In this document: piece after piece, positions 8,452-18,775 of the stretch | Layout: each line of letters starts with the position of its first letter | How positions within the stretch are numbered: the first letter of the stretch is position 1 | NCBI GenBank assembly: GCA_001305115.1 | Contig: BCAA01000010.1 | Coordinates: 1-64,000 of the forward strand | Direction of reading: 5' to 3' | From: Clostridia bacterium UC5.1-1E11 | GTDB lineage: Bacteria > Bacillota > Clostridia > Oscillospirales > Acutalibacteraceae | DNA: 64,000 nucleotides | The notes under the pieces: model-generated | What the model was told of the DNA's origin: nothing | Databases searched by the model: none | What the model saw: only the letters and a program-made list of their open reading frames with translations | Made by a program: the position numbers and the translations under genes

Positions 8452-9360
8452 ATGAACCGGATTGAAATGCTTGGGAGAAAGGCATTGGCTTTCGGATGTG
8501 GCGTGGCTTATGAGGAGCCGATGAACCGCCATACGACCTTTAAAATTGGCGGTCCCGCCGAGCTTTTTGTGACGGCGCACAATGCGGCAATGTTGTCTGA
8601 CTTTTTGCGGGAAGCGAAGGAACTGGACGTGCACGTCATGATGGTTGGAAACGGTTCCAACCTGCTGGTGAGCGACGAAGGAATTCGCGGCGCGGTGATC
8701 CTGTTGGACGGCGAATTTTGTGATGTTCATCAACGCAGTGAAAAGGAGATTGTGTGTGGCGCAGGTATTTCCTTGGCAGGCCTGTGTAATTTTGCAAAGG
8801 GGCGGTCCCTTGCTGGCTTGGAATTTGCTTGGGGCATCCCCGGATCGGCAGGCGGAGCAGTTTATATGAATGCGGGGGCTTATAATTACGATATGAGCAG
8901 TGTTGTCACCTCAGTCAGCCATGTTGCGCCGGATGGGACGTTTGGCATTTTGTCCGGGGATTCTTTGCAGTTTGGTTACCGGCACAGCGCCTATATGGAA
9001 AACGGTTGTACCATCGTTTCCATGACGCTGGAATTGCAGCGGGGCGATGCAGGGCAGATTGCACTGCTGATGGAGGAACACTATAATAGCCGCAAGGCAA
9101 AGCAGCCTTTGAATAAGCCCAGTGCAGGCAGCGTGTTTAAACGGCCGGCTGGCCATTATGCGGGGGCGTTAATTGAGCAGTGTGGACTCAAAGGACGCCG
9201 TGTGGGCGGAGCCGCAGTCAGCGAAAAACACGCTGGATTTATAGTGAATTTGGGAGATGCGACCTGTAAGGACGTCTTGGAGCTGATTTCCATCATCCAG
9301 GAGACGGTTCTCCGGGAAACAGGGGTCTCTCTGGAATGCGAGGTGCGGCTGGTGTCTTGA
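8452..9360 (+). CDS. murB: UDP-N-acetylenolpyruvoylglucosamine reductase
   Basis: MurB reduces the enolpyruvyl group with NADPH and FAD to give UDP-MurNAc, the second committed step of peptidoglycan precursor synthesis in the cytoplasm. The FAD-binding part shows MNRHTTFKIGGPAELFV, VGNGSNLLVSDEGIRG, GLEFAWGIPGSAGGAVYMNAG and Y-R-H-S near 180. The substrate part has KPSAGSVFKRP with the catalytic serine and GAALIEQCGLKG-type sequence. The final segment HAGFIVNLGDATCKDV…LECEVRLV carries the conserved glutamate. At 302 residues it is a typical type II MurB. GAGGGAGGAACACG precedes the ATG, and rapZ follows by about 40 bases. Confidence 0.95.
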   Translation: MNRIEMLGRKALAFGCGVAYEEPMNRHTTFKIGGPAELFVTAHNAAMLSDFLREAKELDVHVMMVGNGSNLLVSDEGIRGAVILLDGEFCDVHQRSEKEIVCGAGISLAGLCNFAKGRSLAGLEFAWGIPGSAGGAVYMNAGAYNYDMSSVVTSVSHVAPDGTFGILSGDSLQFGYRHSAYMENGCTIVSMTLELQRGDAGQIALLMEEHYNSRKAKQPLNKPSAGSVFKRPAGHYAGALIEQCGLKGRRVGGAAVSEKHAGFIVNLGDATCKDVLELISIIQETVLRETGVSLECEVRLVS

Positions 9361-9400
9361 CCGGCCGCCCGGATGTTTACAGGAAAGGATGCGAGTTTTC

Positions 9401-10258
9401 ATGGAATTTTTAATCGTCACAGGCCTCTCTGGGGCAGGAAAATCCCGAGCGGTGGATGCTTTGGAGGACATAGGGTTCTATTGTGTGGACAACATCCCAC
9501 CCAAGCTGATTCCTACGTTTTACGATCTGTGTGCCAAGGCGGGGAACACTTTTTCTCGCGTCGCTGTGGTGACGGATATCCGCGGGGGCGATATGTTCAG
9601 CAGTCTGTTTGAGACATTGGACGATTTAAGAAATGAGGATAAACGCTATCGCATTTTATTCCTGGATGCAAACGACTTTGTGCTCATCAACCGTTTTAAG
9701 GAGACGCGCCGGAAACATCCTTTGGCAGAGAACAACCTGGGTTCTCTGGAACAAGCGGTTAAGCTGGAACGTGAGATTTTGCGCCCCGTCCGAGAAAAAG
9801 CGGATTATATCATTGATACCTCCTTTCTTTCTCCGGCACAGCTCAAAGAGCGCATCTCCAACCTGTTTTTGGGAGATGCTTCCCAGGCTCTGATGATTCA
9901 TTGTGTCTCCTTTGGTTTTAAGTATGGCATCCCAACGGAAGCCGATTTGGTCTTTGATGTGCGCTGTCTGCCGAATCCATTTTATATCGAGGAACTCAAA
10001 CCTCTCACAGGCTTGGATGAACCGGTATACTCCTACGTGATGAAGTGGGAACAGACAAAGGGCTTTGTGCAGAGGCTTATCAGTTTGATCGACTACATGA
10101 TTCCGCTCTATTGTGATGAAGGGAAGAGTCAGTTGGTGATTGCGATCGGTTGTACCGGAGGAAAACACCGTTCCGTCGCGTTGGCTCAGCTGCTTTACGA
10201 TCATCTTCTGGAAAAAGGGCATCGGACAAGTGTCAATCATCGGGATATTCGAAAATAA
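9401..10258 (+). CDS. rapZ: RNase adapter / P-loop nucleotide-binding protein RapZ (YvcJ)
   Basis: The protein begins MEFLIVTGLSGAGKSRAVDALEDIGFYCVDNIPP, the Walker A and hallmark CVDN-P motif of RapZ/YvcJ. The C-terminal domain has SFGFKYGIP, DLVFDVRCLPNPFY and IAIGCTGGKHRSVALA, all diagnostic. In E. coli RapZ controls glmS mRNA; in Bacillus YvcJ is a GTPase/ATPase affecting competence, so the role here is inferred. The start at 9401 matches the family N-terminus. An in-frame ATG at 9389 directly abuts the AGGAAAGG site and is less likely. The usual neighbour yvcK is missing between this gene and whiA. Confidence 0.92.
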   Translation: MEFLIVTGLSGAGKSRAVDALEDIGFYCVDNIPPKLIPTFYDLCAKAGNTFSRVAVVTDIRGGDMFSSLFETLDDLRNEDKRYRILFLDANDFVLINRFKETRRKHPLAENNLGSLEQAVKLEREILRPVREKADYIIDTSFLSPAQLKERISNLFLGDASQALMIHCVSFGFKYGIPTEADLVFDVRCLPNPFYIEELKPLTGLDEPVYSYVMKWEQTKGFVQRLISLIDYMIPLYCDEGKSQLVIAIGCTGGKHRSVALAQLLYDHLLEKGHRTSVNHRDIRK

Positions 10259-10319
10259 ACGGTTTTTAAAAGCCTGCGCTTGGCAGAAGACCGGAATTGG
10301 ACAGTAAGGCGGTGAAATC

Positions 10320-11247
10320 GTGTCGTTTGCGGCAGATACCAAAAATGAAATGTGTAAATCAGTACCGCAGCGCTCCTGCTGCAGAAGGGCGGAGTGCTAC
10401 GGTTTACTTTTATTTGGCAGGGGTTTTTCAAGATCGTCGGTCTGTATGGTAACAGAAAATGCCTCTGTCGCCCATCAGGTGGCTCAATTGGCGGCACAGG
10501 TGGCCGGGGTCATCGTCGATCTACGCAGTTCTTTTTCCCGTAAGAAGGAGAATCATAATACCTTCTCCGTCTTTGTAGAGGGGGACGACCAGAGAGAACG
10601 CCTGTTGAGCGTCTTTGGACATGAAGCGGGGGAGATGAACCTGCGTATTCATAAGCAGAACTTCCTCTGCCCGGATTGCCTAGCGGCATTTTTTGCGCGG
10701 TGCATTTTTGTGTTGCGGCACGGTAACCGATCCAAACAAGGAGTATCATCTGGAGTTTGTTGTGCCTTATAGCAATTTGGCAAAGGATCTTTTATGTATC
10801 CTACAGACCTGTGGTGTTGAAAATTTACAGCCGGGTTTGAGCAACCGGCGGGGGGCGTTTGTGGTTTATAGCAAGGGAATGGAGCAGGTTACGGATGTGC
10901 TGACATACTTGGGCGCTCAATCGGCCGCTATGGAGCTCATGCAGGTCAAGATGCTCAAAGAGGTTCGCAATCAGGTCAATCGCCGGACCAACTTTGAGAC
11001 AGCAAATCTTGGAAAAACGGCAACAGCTGCAGCCCGACAGTTGTTGGCAATCCAGAAGATTGTTGCCTCTACGGGATTGGGAGAATTGCCGGAAGACCTG
11101 CGCGAACTGGCAGAACTGCGCCTGCAAAATCCGGATATGTCCCTGCGGGAATTGGGGGAGACGCTTTCGCCTCCGTTGAGCCGATCCGGAGTCAATCATC
11201 GTTTACAACGCCTTGTGGAATTGGCAGAAAGTCGATCCGAGCGATAA
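10320..11247 (+). CDS. whiA: DNA-binding protein WhiA, frameshifted
   Basis: WhiA combines a LAGLIDADG-like N-terminal domain with a C-terminal helix-turn-helix. It controls sporulation genes in actinomycetes and cell division or chromosome segregation in Firmicutes. Seen here are the GTG start with [12 protein letters not shown], the core [18 protein letters not shown], and after the break [20 protein letters not shown]. The C-terminal part has [45 protein letters not shown] and the [15 protein letters not shown]. The frame changes near the GG at 10699–10700; adding one G restores [11 protein letters not shown] and a product of about 308 residues, normal for the family. AGGCGGTG supports the GTG at 10320. 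Confidence 0.9.
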
Positions 11248-11282
11248 GAACCTGTTACATTTATGGAAAAGGGGGAAGCGAC

Positions 11283-14200
11283 ATGTTTGCGCACCTGCAT
11301 TTGCATACGGAATACAGCCTTTTAGACGGCGCATGCCGCATCAACCGTCTTTTGGATACTGCGGCGGAACGTGGGGATAAAGCGGTGGCGATCACAGACC
11401 ACGGCGTGATGTATGGCGCGGTGGAGTTTTATAAGGCGGCAAAGGCGCGCGGCATTAACCCGATCATTGGCTGCGAGGTGTACGTGGCACAGCGTTCCCG
11501 GTTTGATAAGACCCGTGAACTTGATTCTGAGCATCGCCATTTGGTTCTGCTTTGTGAAAATAACACTGGTTACCAAAATTTAGCCGCTATGGTATCAAAA
11601 AGTTGGATCGAAGGGTTTTACAGTAAGCCGCGGGTGGACTATGAGCTTCTGGAGCAATACCATGAAGGGCTCATTGCGCTGTCTGCTTGCCTGGCAGGAG
11701 AGATTCCACGGGCACTTACAGCAAATGATTACGAGCGGGCAAAGGAAGCGGCCTTGCGCTATCGGGATATTTTTGGAGACGGGAATTTCTTTTTGGAACT
11801 ACAGGATCACGGAATTCGGGAACAAAAATTGATCAATCCGTCGTTGATTCGTCTGTCTAAGGATACCGGAATTCCATTGGTGGTTACGAACGATTGCCAC
11901 TATATTCAACGTGCAGACAGCAAGATGCACCATATTCTTTTGTGCATTCAAACGAACCATACCGTCGAAGATAAGGACGGCATGGAATTCGCCTCGGATG
12001 AATTTTACTATAAGACGGAGGAAGAGATGCGCGCGTTGTTTCCAGATCATCCGGAGGCTGCCGACAACACTTGGAAAATTGCAGAGCGCTGTCGTGTAGA
12101 GTTTGAATTTGGAAAGACGAAGTTACCACATTTTGATACGCCGAACGGGCAGGAAAACACAGCTTATTTTCGCGAGAAATGTTATGAAGGGTTGTACAAA
12201 TACTACGGAGAGCATCCGGATTCTGCCATTGTTGAGCGATTGGAGTACGAACTTTCCACCATTGAAAAGATGGGGTATGTCAATTACTATCTGATTGTAT
12301 ACGATTTTGTCCGGTATGCGAAAAGTGTCGGGATTCCGGTGGGACCTGGGCGTGGTTCCGGGGCGGGCAGCTTAGCTGCATACTGCATCGGCATTACAGG
12401 TGTGGACCCATTGCGGTATCATCTGCTGTTTGAACGTTTTTTTGAATCCGGAACGGATCAGTATGCCCGATTTTGACATTGATTTTAGCGATGAGCGCCG
12501 GCAAGAGATGATCGATTATGTGGTGCGTAAATACGGCAGCGATCATGTGGCGCAGATTGTCACTTTTGGCACGATGGCGGCACGCGGATCGATTCGTGAT
12601 GTGGGACGCGCTATGGCGATTCCCTACGCGACTGTGGATAGCATTGCAAAGCTGGTTCCAATGGAGCTGAATATTACACTGGAAAAGGCGCTGAAGGCTT
12701 CCCAAGAGTTGCGGCAGCGATATGATACGGACCCGCAGGTTCATGAGCTGATCGATATGGCCCGCCAGCTGGAAGGAATGCCCAGGAACGCTTCTACACA
12801 TGCGGCCGGAGTCGTAATTACAGACCGCCCGGTAAGCGAATATGTCCCGTTGGCAAAGAATAATGATTCGATCGTCACACAATATACCATGACGACATTG
12901 GAAGAACTGGGCCTGCTGAAAATGGACTTTCTGGGCTTGCGGAACCTATCGGTCATACACGATGCGCAGGGGATGATTCGGGAAAAGGACCCGGATTTTC
13001 AGATTGAGAAGATTCCGTTGGACGATCAAAAAGTCTTTGACATGCTTTCCGCCGGCTCGACGGATGGGGTCTTTCAATTTGAATCCGGTGGAATGCGCAG
13101 TGTCATTATGCAGCTGAAGCCGGAGCACCTGGAAGATCTGATTGCGGTGATTTCTCTGTACCGTCCCGGGCCGATGGATTCCATCCCACGCTACATTGAG
13201 TGCCGCCATCATCCAGAGAAAGTGCGGTTCCGCCATCCGCTGTTGCGGGACATTCTGGACGTCACCTATGGGTGTATTGTCTATCAGGAACAGGTTATGC
13301 AGATTTTTCGAAGCTTGGCGGGGTATTCCCTCGGACGTGCTGATATTGTTCGCCGCGCCATGAGCAAGAAAAAAGCGGCTGTAATGGAAAAGGAACGGCA
13401 GATTTTTATTTATGGTTTGGTCAATGAGGACGGCACGGTGGAAGTCGAGGGATGTATCCGCCGTGGAGTGGATGAAGAAACCGCCAAAGCGATCTTCGGC
13501 GAGATGGAGAGTTTTGCCTCCTATGCATTCAACAAATCGCATGCAACTGCTTATGCAACCCTGTCCTATCAGACGGCTTGGCTGAAATGTTATTACCCGC
13601 GAGAGTACCTGGCGGCGCTGCTCACCAGTGTTTTGGACAATACAAACAAGTTGGCGCGCTACATTGCAGAGTGTGTTCGTTTGGGAATCCGCGTATTGCC
13701 TCCCCATGTCAACCTCAGCCGCAACGGCTTTACCGTTGACGGCCAAGACATTCGTTTTGGGCTTTTGGCAATCCGGAATCTGGGAAAGGGATTCATCAGC
13801 AGTCTCCTACAGGAACGCGATGAAAATGGTTCGTATACCTCGTTTTATAATTTCTGTAAGCGGATGTATGGAAAAGATTTAAACCGCCGTGCATTGGAAA
13901 GTTTGGTAAAATGTGGTGCGTTGGACCAGTTAGGTTATAACCGTAGGCAAATGTTGGAGAGCGTTGCTTCTGTCCTAGAGTCGTTGGATGCGGACAAACG
14001 ACGCAATGTTGAGGGACAGCTGGGTTTCTTTGACAGCTTAACTCCAAAGGCGGCGGAGGAAGAATTTACGGTCGGACCTATGCAGGACTTGAGCATTGCG
14101 GATAAGTTGGCCATGGAAAAAGAAGTGACGGGAATGTATCTTTCCGGACACCCAATGGCAGAGTATTTAGAAGAATATGACCGATTGCATGCAGCAAAGA

Positions 14201-14763
14201 CGGGAGATTTATTGGATGAAGAGCTGGACCGTTACCATGACGGCGACAACGTAACACTGTTGGGAATTCTTACCAAGGTTCGTTTGAAGGTGACAAAAAA
14301 CAATAGCACAATGGCTTTTGTCACCGTGGAAGATATGTTTGGCTCCATTGAAGCCCTGGTATTCCCAAATACTTTGACGCAGTATGCGCCCCTCATTGCA
14401 GAGGGAAATATTGTGCAGATGCGCGGACGTGTCAGTATGCGCGAGGATGAGGAGACCAAACTGGTCTGTGAACAGGTACTTCCTGCTCCAGAAAAAGGAC
14501 ATCACGTGGAGGGGGCGCCCAAAAGAAAAACAAAGCGGCCCGGTTTATATCTAAAAGTTCCAGGAAAAGAGAGCCCTTTATATGAGAAGGCCAAGAAATA
14601 CCTGTTGATCTTTGATGGACCAACTCCCTTATATGTTTATTTTGAAGATACGAAAAAGTTGATGCTTGCTCCTACCGCTATGCGTGTGGATGTAAATGAT
14701 GTGTTATTGCGCGAACTTCGTAAGGTTTTGGGGAATGCAAATGTTGCTTTTGTGAAAGAATGA
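11283..14763 (+). CDS. dnaE: DNA polymerase III subunit alpha, frameshifted
   Basis: This is the DnaE-type replicative polymerase of about 1159 residues. An N-terminal PHP domain starts [18 protein letters not shown], with DHGVMYG and NDCHY. The palm has [15 protein letters not shown] and the catalytic aspartates in [15 protein letters not shown]. The fingers show [26 protein letters not shown] and [20 protein letters not shown] helix-hairpin-helix tail and an OB-fold ([28 protein letters not shown]) close it. At 12437–12443 there are seven Ts where six are needed to read CGT TTT TTG AAT CCG GAA, so the break between the PHP and palm parts is an apparent insertion in an essential gene. The start ATG follows GAAAAGGGGGAAGCGAC. 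Confidence 0.93.
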
Positions 14764-14806
14764 GTGAATTTTCCATATAGCGGGTTCATTTATCCATATT
14801 TATGTC

Positions 14807-14836
14807 TTGATTAGTTCTTACAAAATACGCTATAAT
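14807..14836 (+). promoter_or_regulatory. Sigma-A promoter of pfkA
   Basis: TTGATT (14807–14812), 18 bases, TATAAT (14831–14836), about 90 bases upstream of the pfkA start and downstream of the dnaE stop. Confidence 0.7.
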
Positions 14837-14925
14837 AGGGATAATTAGACAAAGAATCCAGTATCAGCGCCATACGGGCGCGGCTTTATAAAATCAAATA
14901 GATTTTGTTTTAGGAGGATACGGTT

Positions 14926-15893
14926 ATGAGTATGAAAAAATTGGCGTGCTGACAAGCGGCGGTGATGCACCGGGTATGAATGCAGCGGTGCGTGCAGTGG
15001 CGCGTACAGCGTTGACTTCTGGAATGGAAGTTCTTGGTATTCACAGAGGGTATCACGGCTTGTTGAACGGCGACGTGTTTGCGATGGATCTCCGCAGTGT
15101 ATCGGATATCATTCATCACGGCGGTACAATGCTGTATACAGCGCGCAGTAAGGAATATAATACGCCGGAAGGAGTTCAGAAGGCGGCTGATATGTGCCAC
15201 CAGTTGGGCATCGAAGGCGTTGTGGTGATCGGTGGCGACGGTTCTTTCCGTGGTGCGCGCGACCTGACTGGAGCAGGCATCCCCTGTGTCTGTATTCCTG
15301 GTACCATCGACAACGATGTATCCAGCAGCGAGTACACGGTCGGTTTTGATACGGCCATGAATACAGCGGTGGAAATGGTGGACCGTTTGCGTGATACGAC
15401 AGAGTCCCACGATCGTTGCAGCGTTGTAGAGGTAATGGGCCGCCGCTGTGGCGACTTGGCGTTGCAGGTAGGAATTGCAGTGGGCGCAACCGTGATTCTG
15501 GTTCCGGAAGTTCCGTTTGACTTCCAGAAGGACATTATCGACCGCATGCGGTTTACCCAGAAAACTGGCAAGAAACACTTCATTATTGTGGTGGCTGAAG
15601 GCGTCGGCGGTGTGACAGAGTTGGCAAAGAAGATTGAAGAGAGCACGGGAATTGAGACGCGTGCAACCGTTCTGGGCCATGTACAGCGCGGTGGTTCGCC
15701 GACGTTGCGCGATCGTGTAGTAGCCAGTGAGATGGGTTATAAAGCGGTAAAGCTGCTTGAGAGCGGCCGCAGCAATCGTGTCATTGTGGTTCGCGAAGGT
15801 AAGGTTGTCGATTTGGACATTACCGAGGCGTTGGCGATGAAGCGTCCTTTCAACAAAGAACTCTATGATATTGCATTGAAGATTTCCATCTGA
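14926..15893 (+). CDS. pfkA: ATP-dependent 6-phosphofructokinase, frameshifted at codon 4
   Basis: PfkA phosphorylates fructose 6-phosphate in glycolysis. Motifs in order are GVLTSGGDAPGMNAAVRAV (ATP site), GGDGSFRGA, GIPCVCIPGTIDNDV with the catalytic Asp, GFDTAMNT, EVMGRRCGDLAL (effector and substrate Arg), EGVGGV and LGHVQRGGSPTLRDR. The ATG at 14926, after TAGGAGGATACGG, reads MSMKK and then shifts. Positions 14935–14940 hold six As where seven give MSMKKIGVLTSGGD. The intact product is about 322 residues, the standard length of the Gly-104 ATP-dependent type. An own promoter at 14807 and a terminator at 15923 frame it as a single-gene unit. Confidence 0.95.
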
Positions 15894-15922
15894 TTTGGAG
15901 GGGAATCTACATAGAATTGGTT

Positions 15923-15964
15923 AAAAACGGGCGAAAACGTGGTTCGAATTCGCCCGTTTTTTCT
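15923..15964 (+). terminator. Rho-independent terminator of pfkA
   Basis: Stem AAAAACGGGCGAA (from 15923) pairing with TTCGCCCGTTTTT (to about 15961), followed by further Ts. Confidence 0.85.
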
Positions 15965-16010
15965 TCCTTTTCTTTGGAAATAATTTTTAAAAAAAGTTTG
16001 GGAAAAGCTA

Positions 16011-16039
16011 TTGACAGATTGTGTAGAAAATGCTAAAAT
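16011..16039 (+). promoter_or_regulatory. Promoter of the tRNA cluster
   Basis: TTGACA (16011–16016), 17 bases, TAAAAT (16034–16039), ending 32 bases before tRNA-Trp. Confidence 0.8.
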
Positions 16040-16071
16040 TAATCTCGCGCTTGAGGGTACCGCAAAGAAAT

Positions 16072-16147
16072 AGGGGTATAGCTCAGTTGGTAGAGCAGCG
16101 GTCTCCAAAACCGCGTGCCGAGGGTTCAAGTCCTTCTGCCCCTGCCA
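16072..16147 (+). tRNA. tRNA-Trp (anticodon CCA)
   Basis: Cloverleaf of 76 bases. Acceptor AGGGGTA pairs with TGCCCCT, followed by G and an encoded CCA. The anticodon stem is GCGGT/ACCGC with loop CTCCAAA. The T-loop is TTCAAGT. Confidence 0.95.
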
Positions 16148-16150
16148 TAT

Positions 16151-16227
16151 GGCTCGGTAGTTCAGCTGGTTAGAACGCTAGCCTGTCACGCTAGAGGTCG
16201 ACGGTTCGATCCCGTTCCGAGTCGCCA
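16151..16227 (+). tRNA. tRNA-Asp (anticodon GTC)
   Basis: Cloverleaf of 77 bases starting GGCTCGG and ending CCGAGTC-G-CCA. The anticodon stem is CTAGC/GCTAG with loop CTGTCAC. The T-loop is TTCGATC. CCA is encoded. Confidence 0.95.
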
Positions 16228-16231
16228 TTTT

Positions 16232-16307
16232 GCTGCTATGGCTCAGTCGGTAGAGCACATCCTTGGTAAGGATGAGGTCACCAGTTCGATTCTGGTTAGC
16301 AGCTCCA
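16232..16307 (+). tRNA. tRNA-Thr (anticodon GGT)
   Basis: Cloverleaf of 76 bases starting GCTGCTA and ending TAGCAGC-T-CCA. The anticodon stem is CATCC/GGATG with loop TTGGTAA. The T-loop is TTCGATT. CCA is encoded. Confidence 0.95.
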
Positions 16308-16308
16308 C

Positions 16309-16347
16309 AAAAAGTCCAGGAACCATTTGGGGTCCTGGACTTTTTGT
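16309..16347 (+). terminator. Rho-independent terminator of the tRNA cluster
   Basis: Stem AAAAAGTCCAGGA (16309–16321) with TCCTGGACTTTTT (16333–16345). The T-run is part of the stem. Confidence 0.85.
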
Positions 16348-16542
16348 TATCTGTATTTTTTGATTGTCGCTATTTAGGCATGGTTACAAAAAACGGATCT
16401 GTTATACTTTGGGATATGTACTGAGGGAAAATGAAAAATGAGATTTCAAAAAATGGATAATGCTTCATGCTTGTTCATGGCTAAAGAGATAGGATGTCCT
16501 TATCGTGCCTAACTTCACTCTACTCCATGGAATCGCTTAAAT

Positions 16543-16935
16543 CTATATCCACCATTCTGGCGTCAGTTCACTGAGAGTCAAGATCTGATTGGTATCATAA
16601 TCCATCATGATTTGTACTTGATTGCATTTGCCCGGCATGAGTTGAGCCATAAATTCACGACATGCGCCACAGGGGGCTCCCGTTTTTCCGTTTGGCATTA
16701 ACGCTACGACGCGCCTCAGCTCATTTTCCCCATTGGTTATCATGTTGAATATGGCGTTTCTTTCTGCACAGATACCAAGGGAACACGCTGTATCTACACA
16801 GACGCCAACATAGATTTTCCCGGAGTTTGACTCAACGGCCGCAGCTACACATCCTGCACGGATTTGTTCTGAAAGGACCCGGTCATTTTGAACTGCTTTT
16901 GCAGCGTTATATAGATCCATCCATATTTGGTCCAT
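16543..16935 (-). CDS. Cytidine deaminase-like protein
   Basis: The 130-residue protein has the zinc-binding motifs of the cytidine/blasticidin-S deaminase family: CAERNAIF around residue 60, with the proton-shuttling Glu, and PCGACREFM around residue 90. The N-terminal strand GCVAAAVESNSGKIYVGVCVDTACS fits the same fold. Housekeeping cytidine deaminases salvage pyrimidines. The C-terminus TPEWWI differs from the usual Cdd ending, so the substrate may be another amino-nucleoside or aminopyrimidine. AAAGGAGGTAAAA precedes the ATG at 16935. It is convergent with the tRNA cluster and divergent from the SIR2-family gene. Confidence 0.8.
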   Translation of the reverse strand: MDQIWMDLYNAAKAVQNDRVLSEQIRAGCVAAAVESNSGKIYVGVCVDTACSLGICAERNAIFNMITNGENELRRVVALMPNGKTGAPCGACREFMAQLMPGKCNQVQIMMDYDTNQILTLSELTPEWWI

Positions 16936-17155
16936 TTTTACCTCCTTTGTTTTCCGTTGGTTCAGCTGTTTTCACTTCGAAATAGCTTGTTGAACCCATT
17001 TCATTTTTATTTGCTCCGAATGTTAACGATACAATTATCCCGTGTTTCTTTCAATGTCGAGCTGTAACTGGGGGAGATCCGCATTTTTATTCACATACTC
17101 ACCAAATCCGCTTTTTGAAAGAGGGGGCCAAAAGACTTAGAAAGAGGATGAATAA

Positions 17156-18078
17156 ATGCCGAATGCACTTTTTGTTGGCAATGGCTTGAACCGCTGTTAT
17201 CCGACTCTACATTCCTGGGGCGGTATGTTAGAAAGTTTGGCGGAAAGACTAGGTGTGTCAGGAAACAAAAATGCTTCCTTTACCATGGAGTTTGAACGCA
17301 TTGCCAATATTGCTTTGAAAAAAGGGCGCTTTTCTGGGGATCAGGCATTCCGGCGGATCAAAACCTGTGTTGTTTCGTCCATGTTGAATCCAAAAAGTCA
17401 GCCGCAAGTGCTCCATAGGTGTTTGATGGAACTGCCGGTGAAAGAAATTTTGACGACCAATTATGATTATATGTTGGAGTATGCATGGGACCCAGGTTTT
17501 TTCAGCGTGGGATAAGGGCGGGGAGCGATGAAATTCGTTATAGCTTATACCGCAAGCAGATCGTAGGAGGGAAGATAGTCCGGCATATTCATGGAGAGGC
17601 GAAGGCCCCTTCCTCGGTTTGCTTAGGTTTTGAACATTATGCAGGGGCTTTGGCAAAACTGAGAGGGATGCTGCTCGCCCACGAACCGGGCGTACGTGAT
17701 GTGGTACTATTTAATCTGCTAAGAGGAGAACGGAAGAGCACCGGAAGTTTTGCAGACCTGTTTTTTACGCACGACCTTTTTTTCGTTGGCTATGGGTTGG
17801 ATCGGGTGGAGGTGGACGTCTGGTGGCTGCTGACGTATCGGGCTTTCCTGATGAATGCGAATTACCGCGGGATGGCTTCCTTTATAAAGAATCGCATTGT
17901 ATTTTACCATGTGGGAGAAGAAAGGGAAAGCTTTTTACAGCTGCACTCTTTGCTTGAAAGTTTAAATGTTGAGGTGGTTTTTCAACAGGTGCCGGCAGGA
18001 AGTTATGAGCGAGGATATTTGAATGTGTTGGAGAAGATTCGGCAACATCTGCGGGGAAATGAATCTTTCGTCAAATGA
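17156..18078 (+). CDS. SIR2-family protein (NAD-binding fold), frameshifted
   Basis: The reconstructed protein of about 307 residues shows SIR2-like motifs: ALFVGNGLNR at the N-terminus (nucleotide-binding loop), KEILTTNYDYMLEYA in the middle and VRHIHGE with the catalytic-type His. LFFVGYGLDRVEVDVWWLL follows in the C-terminal part. Such stand-alone SIR2 proteins of bacteria often hydrolyse NAD in anti-phage systems, but this one has no partner gene nearby. The frame breaks at the six-T run 17497–17502; seven Ts restore DPGFFQRGIRAGSDE. AAAGAGGATGAATA precedes the start. It sits downstream of the tRNA cluster, a common insertion site for accessory genes. Activity is inferred from motifs only. 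Confidence 0.7.
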
Positions 18079-18162
18079 GCATTTCAGTGGCTATAGAACC
18101 ATCGGTTGTAGAGGACGTTTCTGTTTAAACGATCCATTGTTTCCTGTTTTTTTGGAAAATGC

Positions 18163-18191
18163 TTGCAGATTTCGATTGATTCCTGTATAAT
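18163..18191 (+). promoter_or_regulatory. Sigma-A promoter
   Basis: TTGCAG (18163–18168), 17 bases, TATAAT (18186–18191), 40 bases before the GTG start of the next gene. Confidence 0.8.
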
Positions 18192-18231
18192 GATTTCTCG
18201 CACGACTTTAAGTTAGGAAAGGAATGTTATT

Positions 18232-18678
18232 GTGGACGAAATCGAGCAAATTTATTCCGGGGAGATCTATCGGCCGTTTCTTCTTTATTGTGAGCGGCAC
18301 CATTACAAAACGATGACGGATTTGGCTCGGTGCAGATTTGATCAACTTGCAGCATCAGAGGGTCTTCAACCGCGCTTGGTAAGTCGAATCAAGACCATGT
18401 TTCTTATGTATGTCAAACAGCATACAGAGGCTTTCTTAATCGACCGGCGTGTTTCTAGACCAGCGACAACGCCGCAGAAGGCACAGGGTTCCTCCAATTT
18501 GGAAGGACAGTTGGAAGCATTTTTTAAACAGAATCCAGACCGCCTGATTCGTATGCCTGAGGTGACGAAAGCCCTGGGCGGAAAAGTAAAGCGCAGCGAG
18601 GTTCTGGATATTTTGGAGCGATCCGATTGGTGTAAGGTTGTGGATGGTACGACCTTTTTCTATTCCTCGGGGACTTGA
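18232..18678 (+). CDS. Hypothetical protein with a possible C-terminal winged helix (148 aa)
   Basis: I do not recognise this protein. The N-terminal half (about 1–65) is helical with aromatic residues (YRPFLLYCERHHYKTMTDLARC). A Pro/Thr/Gln-rich linker around residues 70–90 separates it from a C-terminal segment LEGQLEAFFKQNPDRLIRMPEV. That segment runs on through a helix-turn-helix-like stretch to VVDGTTFFY and has the look of a winged-helix domain. The GTG start follows AGGAAAGG at a rather long spacing. It has its own promoter and terminator and is therefore monocistronic. A DNA-binding role is a guess from the shape alone. Confidence 0.6.
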   Translation: MDEIEQIYSGEIYRPFLLYCERHHYKTMTDLARCRFDQLAASEGLQPRLVSRIKTMFLMYVKQHTEAFLIDRRVSRPATTPQKAQGSSNLEGQLEAFFKQNPDRLIRMPEVTKALGGKVKRSEVLDILERSDWCKVVDGTTFFYSSGT

Positions 18679-18689
18679 CCCCATCCTGT

Positions 18690-18716
18690 AGAGAGCTGTT
18701 TTGGCTCTCTTTTTTC
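18690..18716 (+). terminator. Rho-independent terminator
   Basis: Stem AGAGAGC (18690–18696) with GCTCTCT (18704–18710), followed by TTTTTTC. Confidence 0.8.
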
Positions 18717-18775
18717 TTTATCATGCCAGAGTTTTAAATCTCAAAAGTTCGAACAAAAGGACATTTTGTGCGGCC

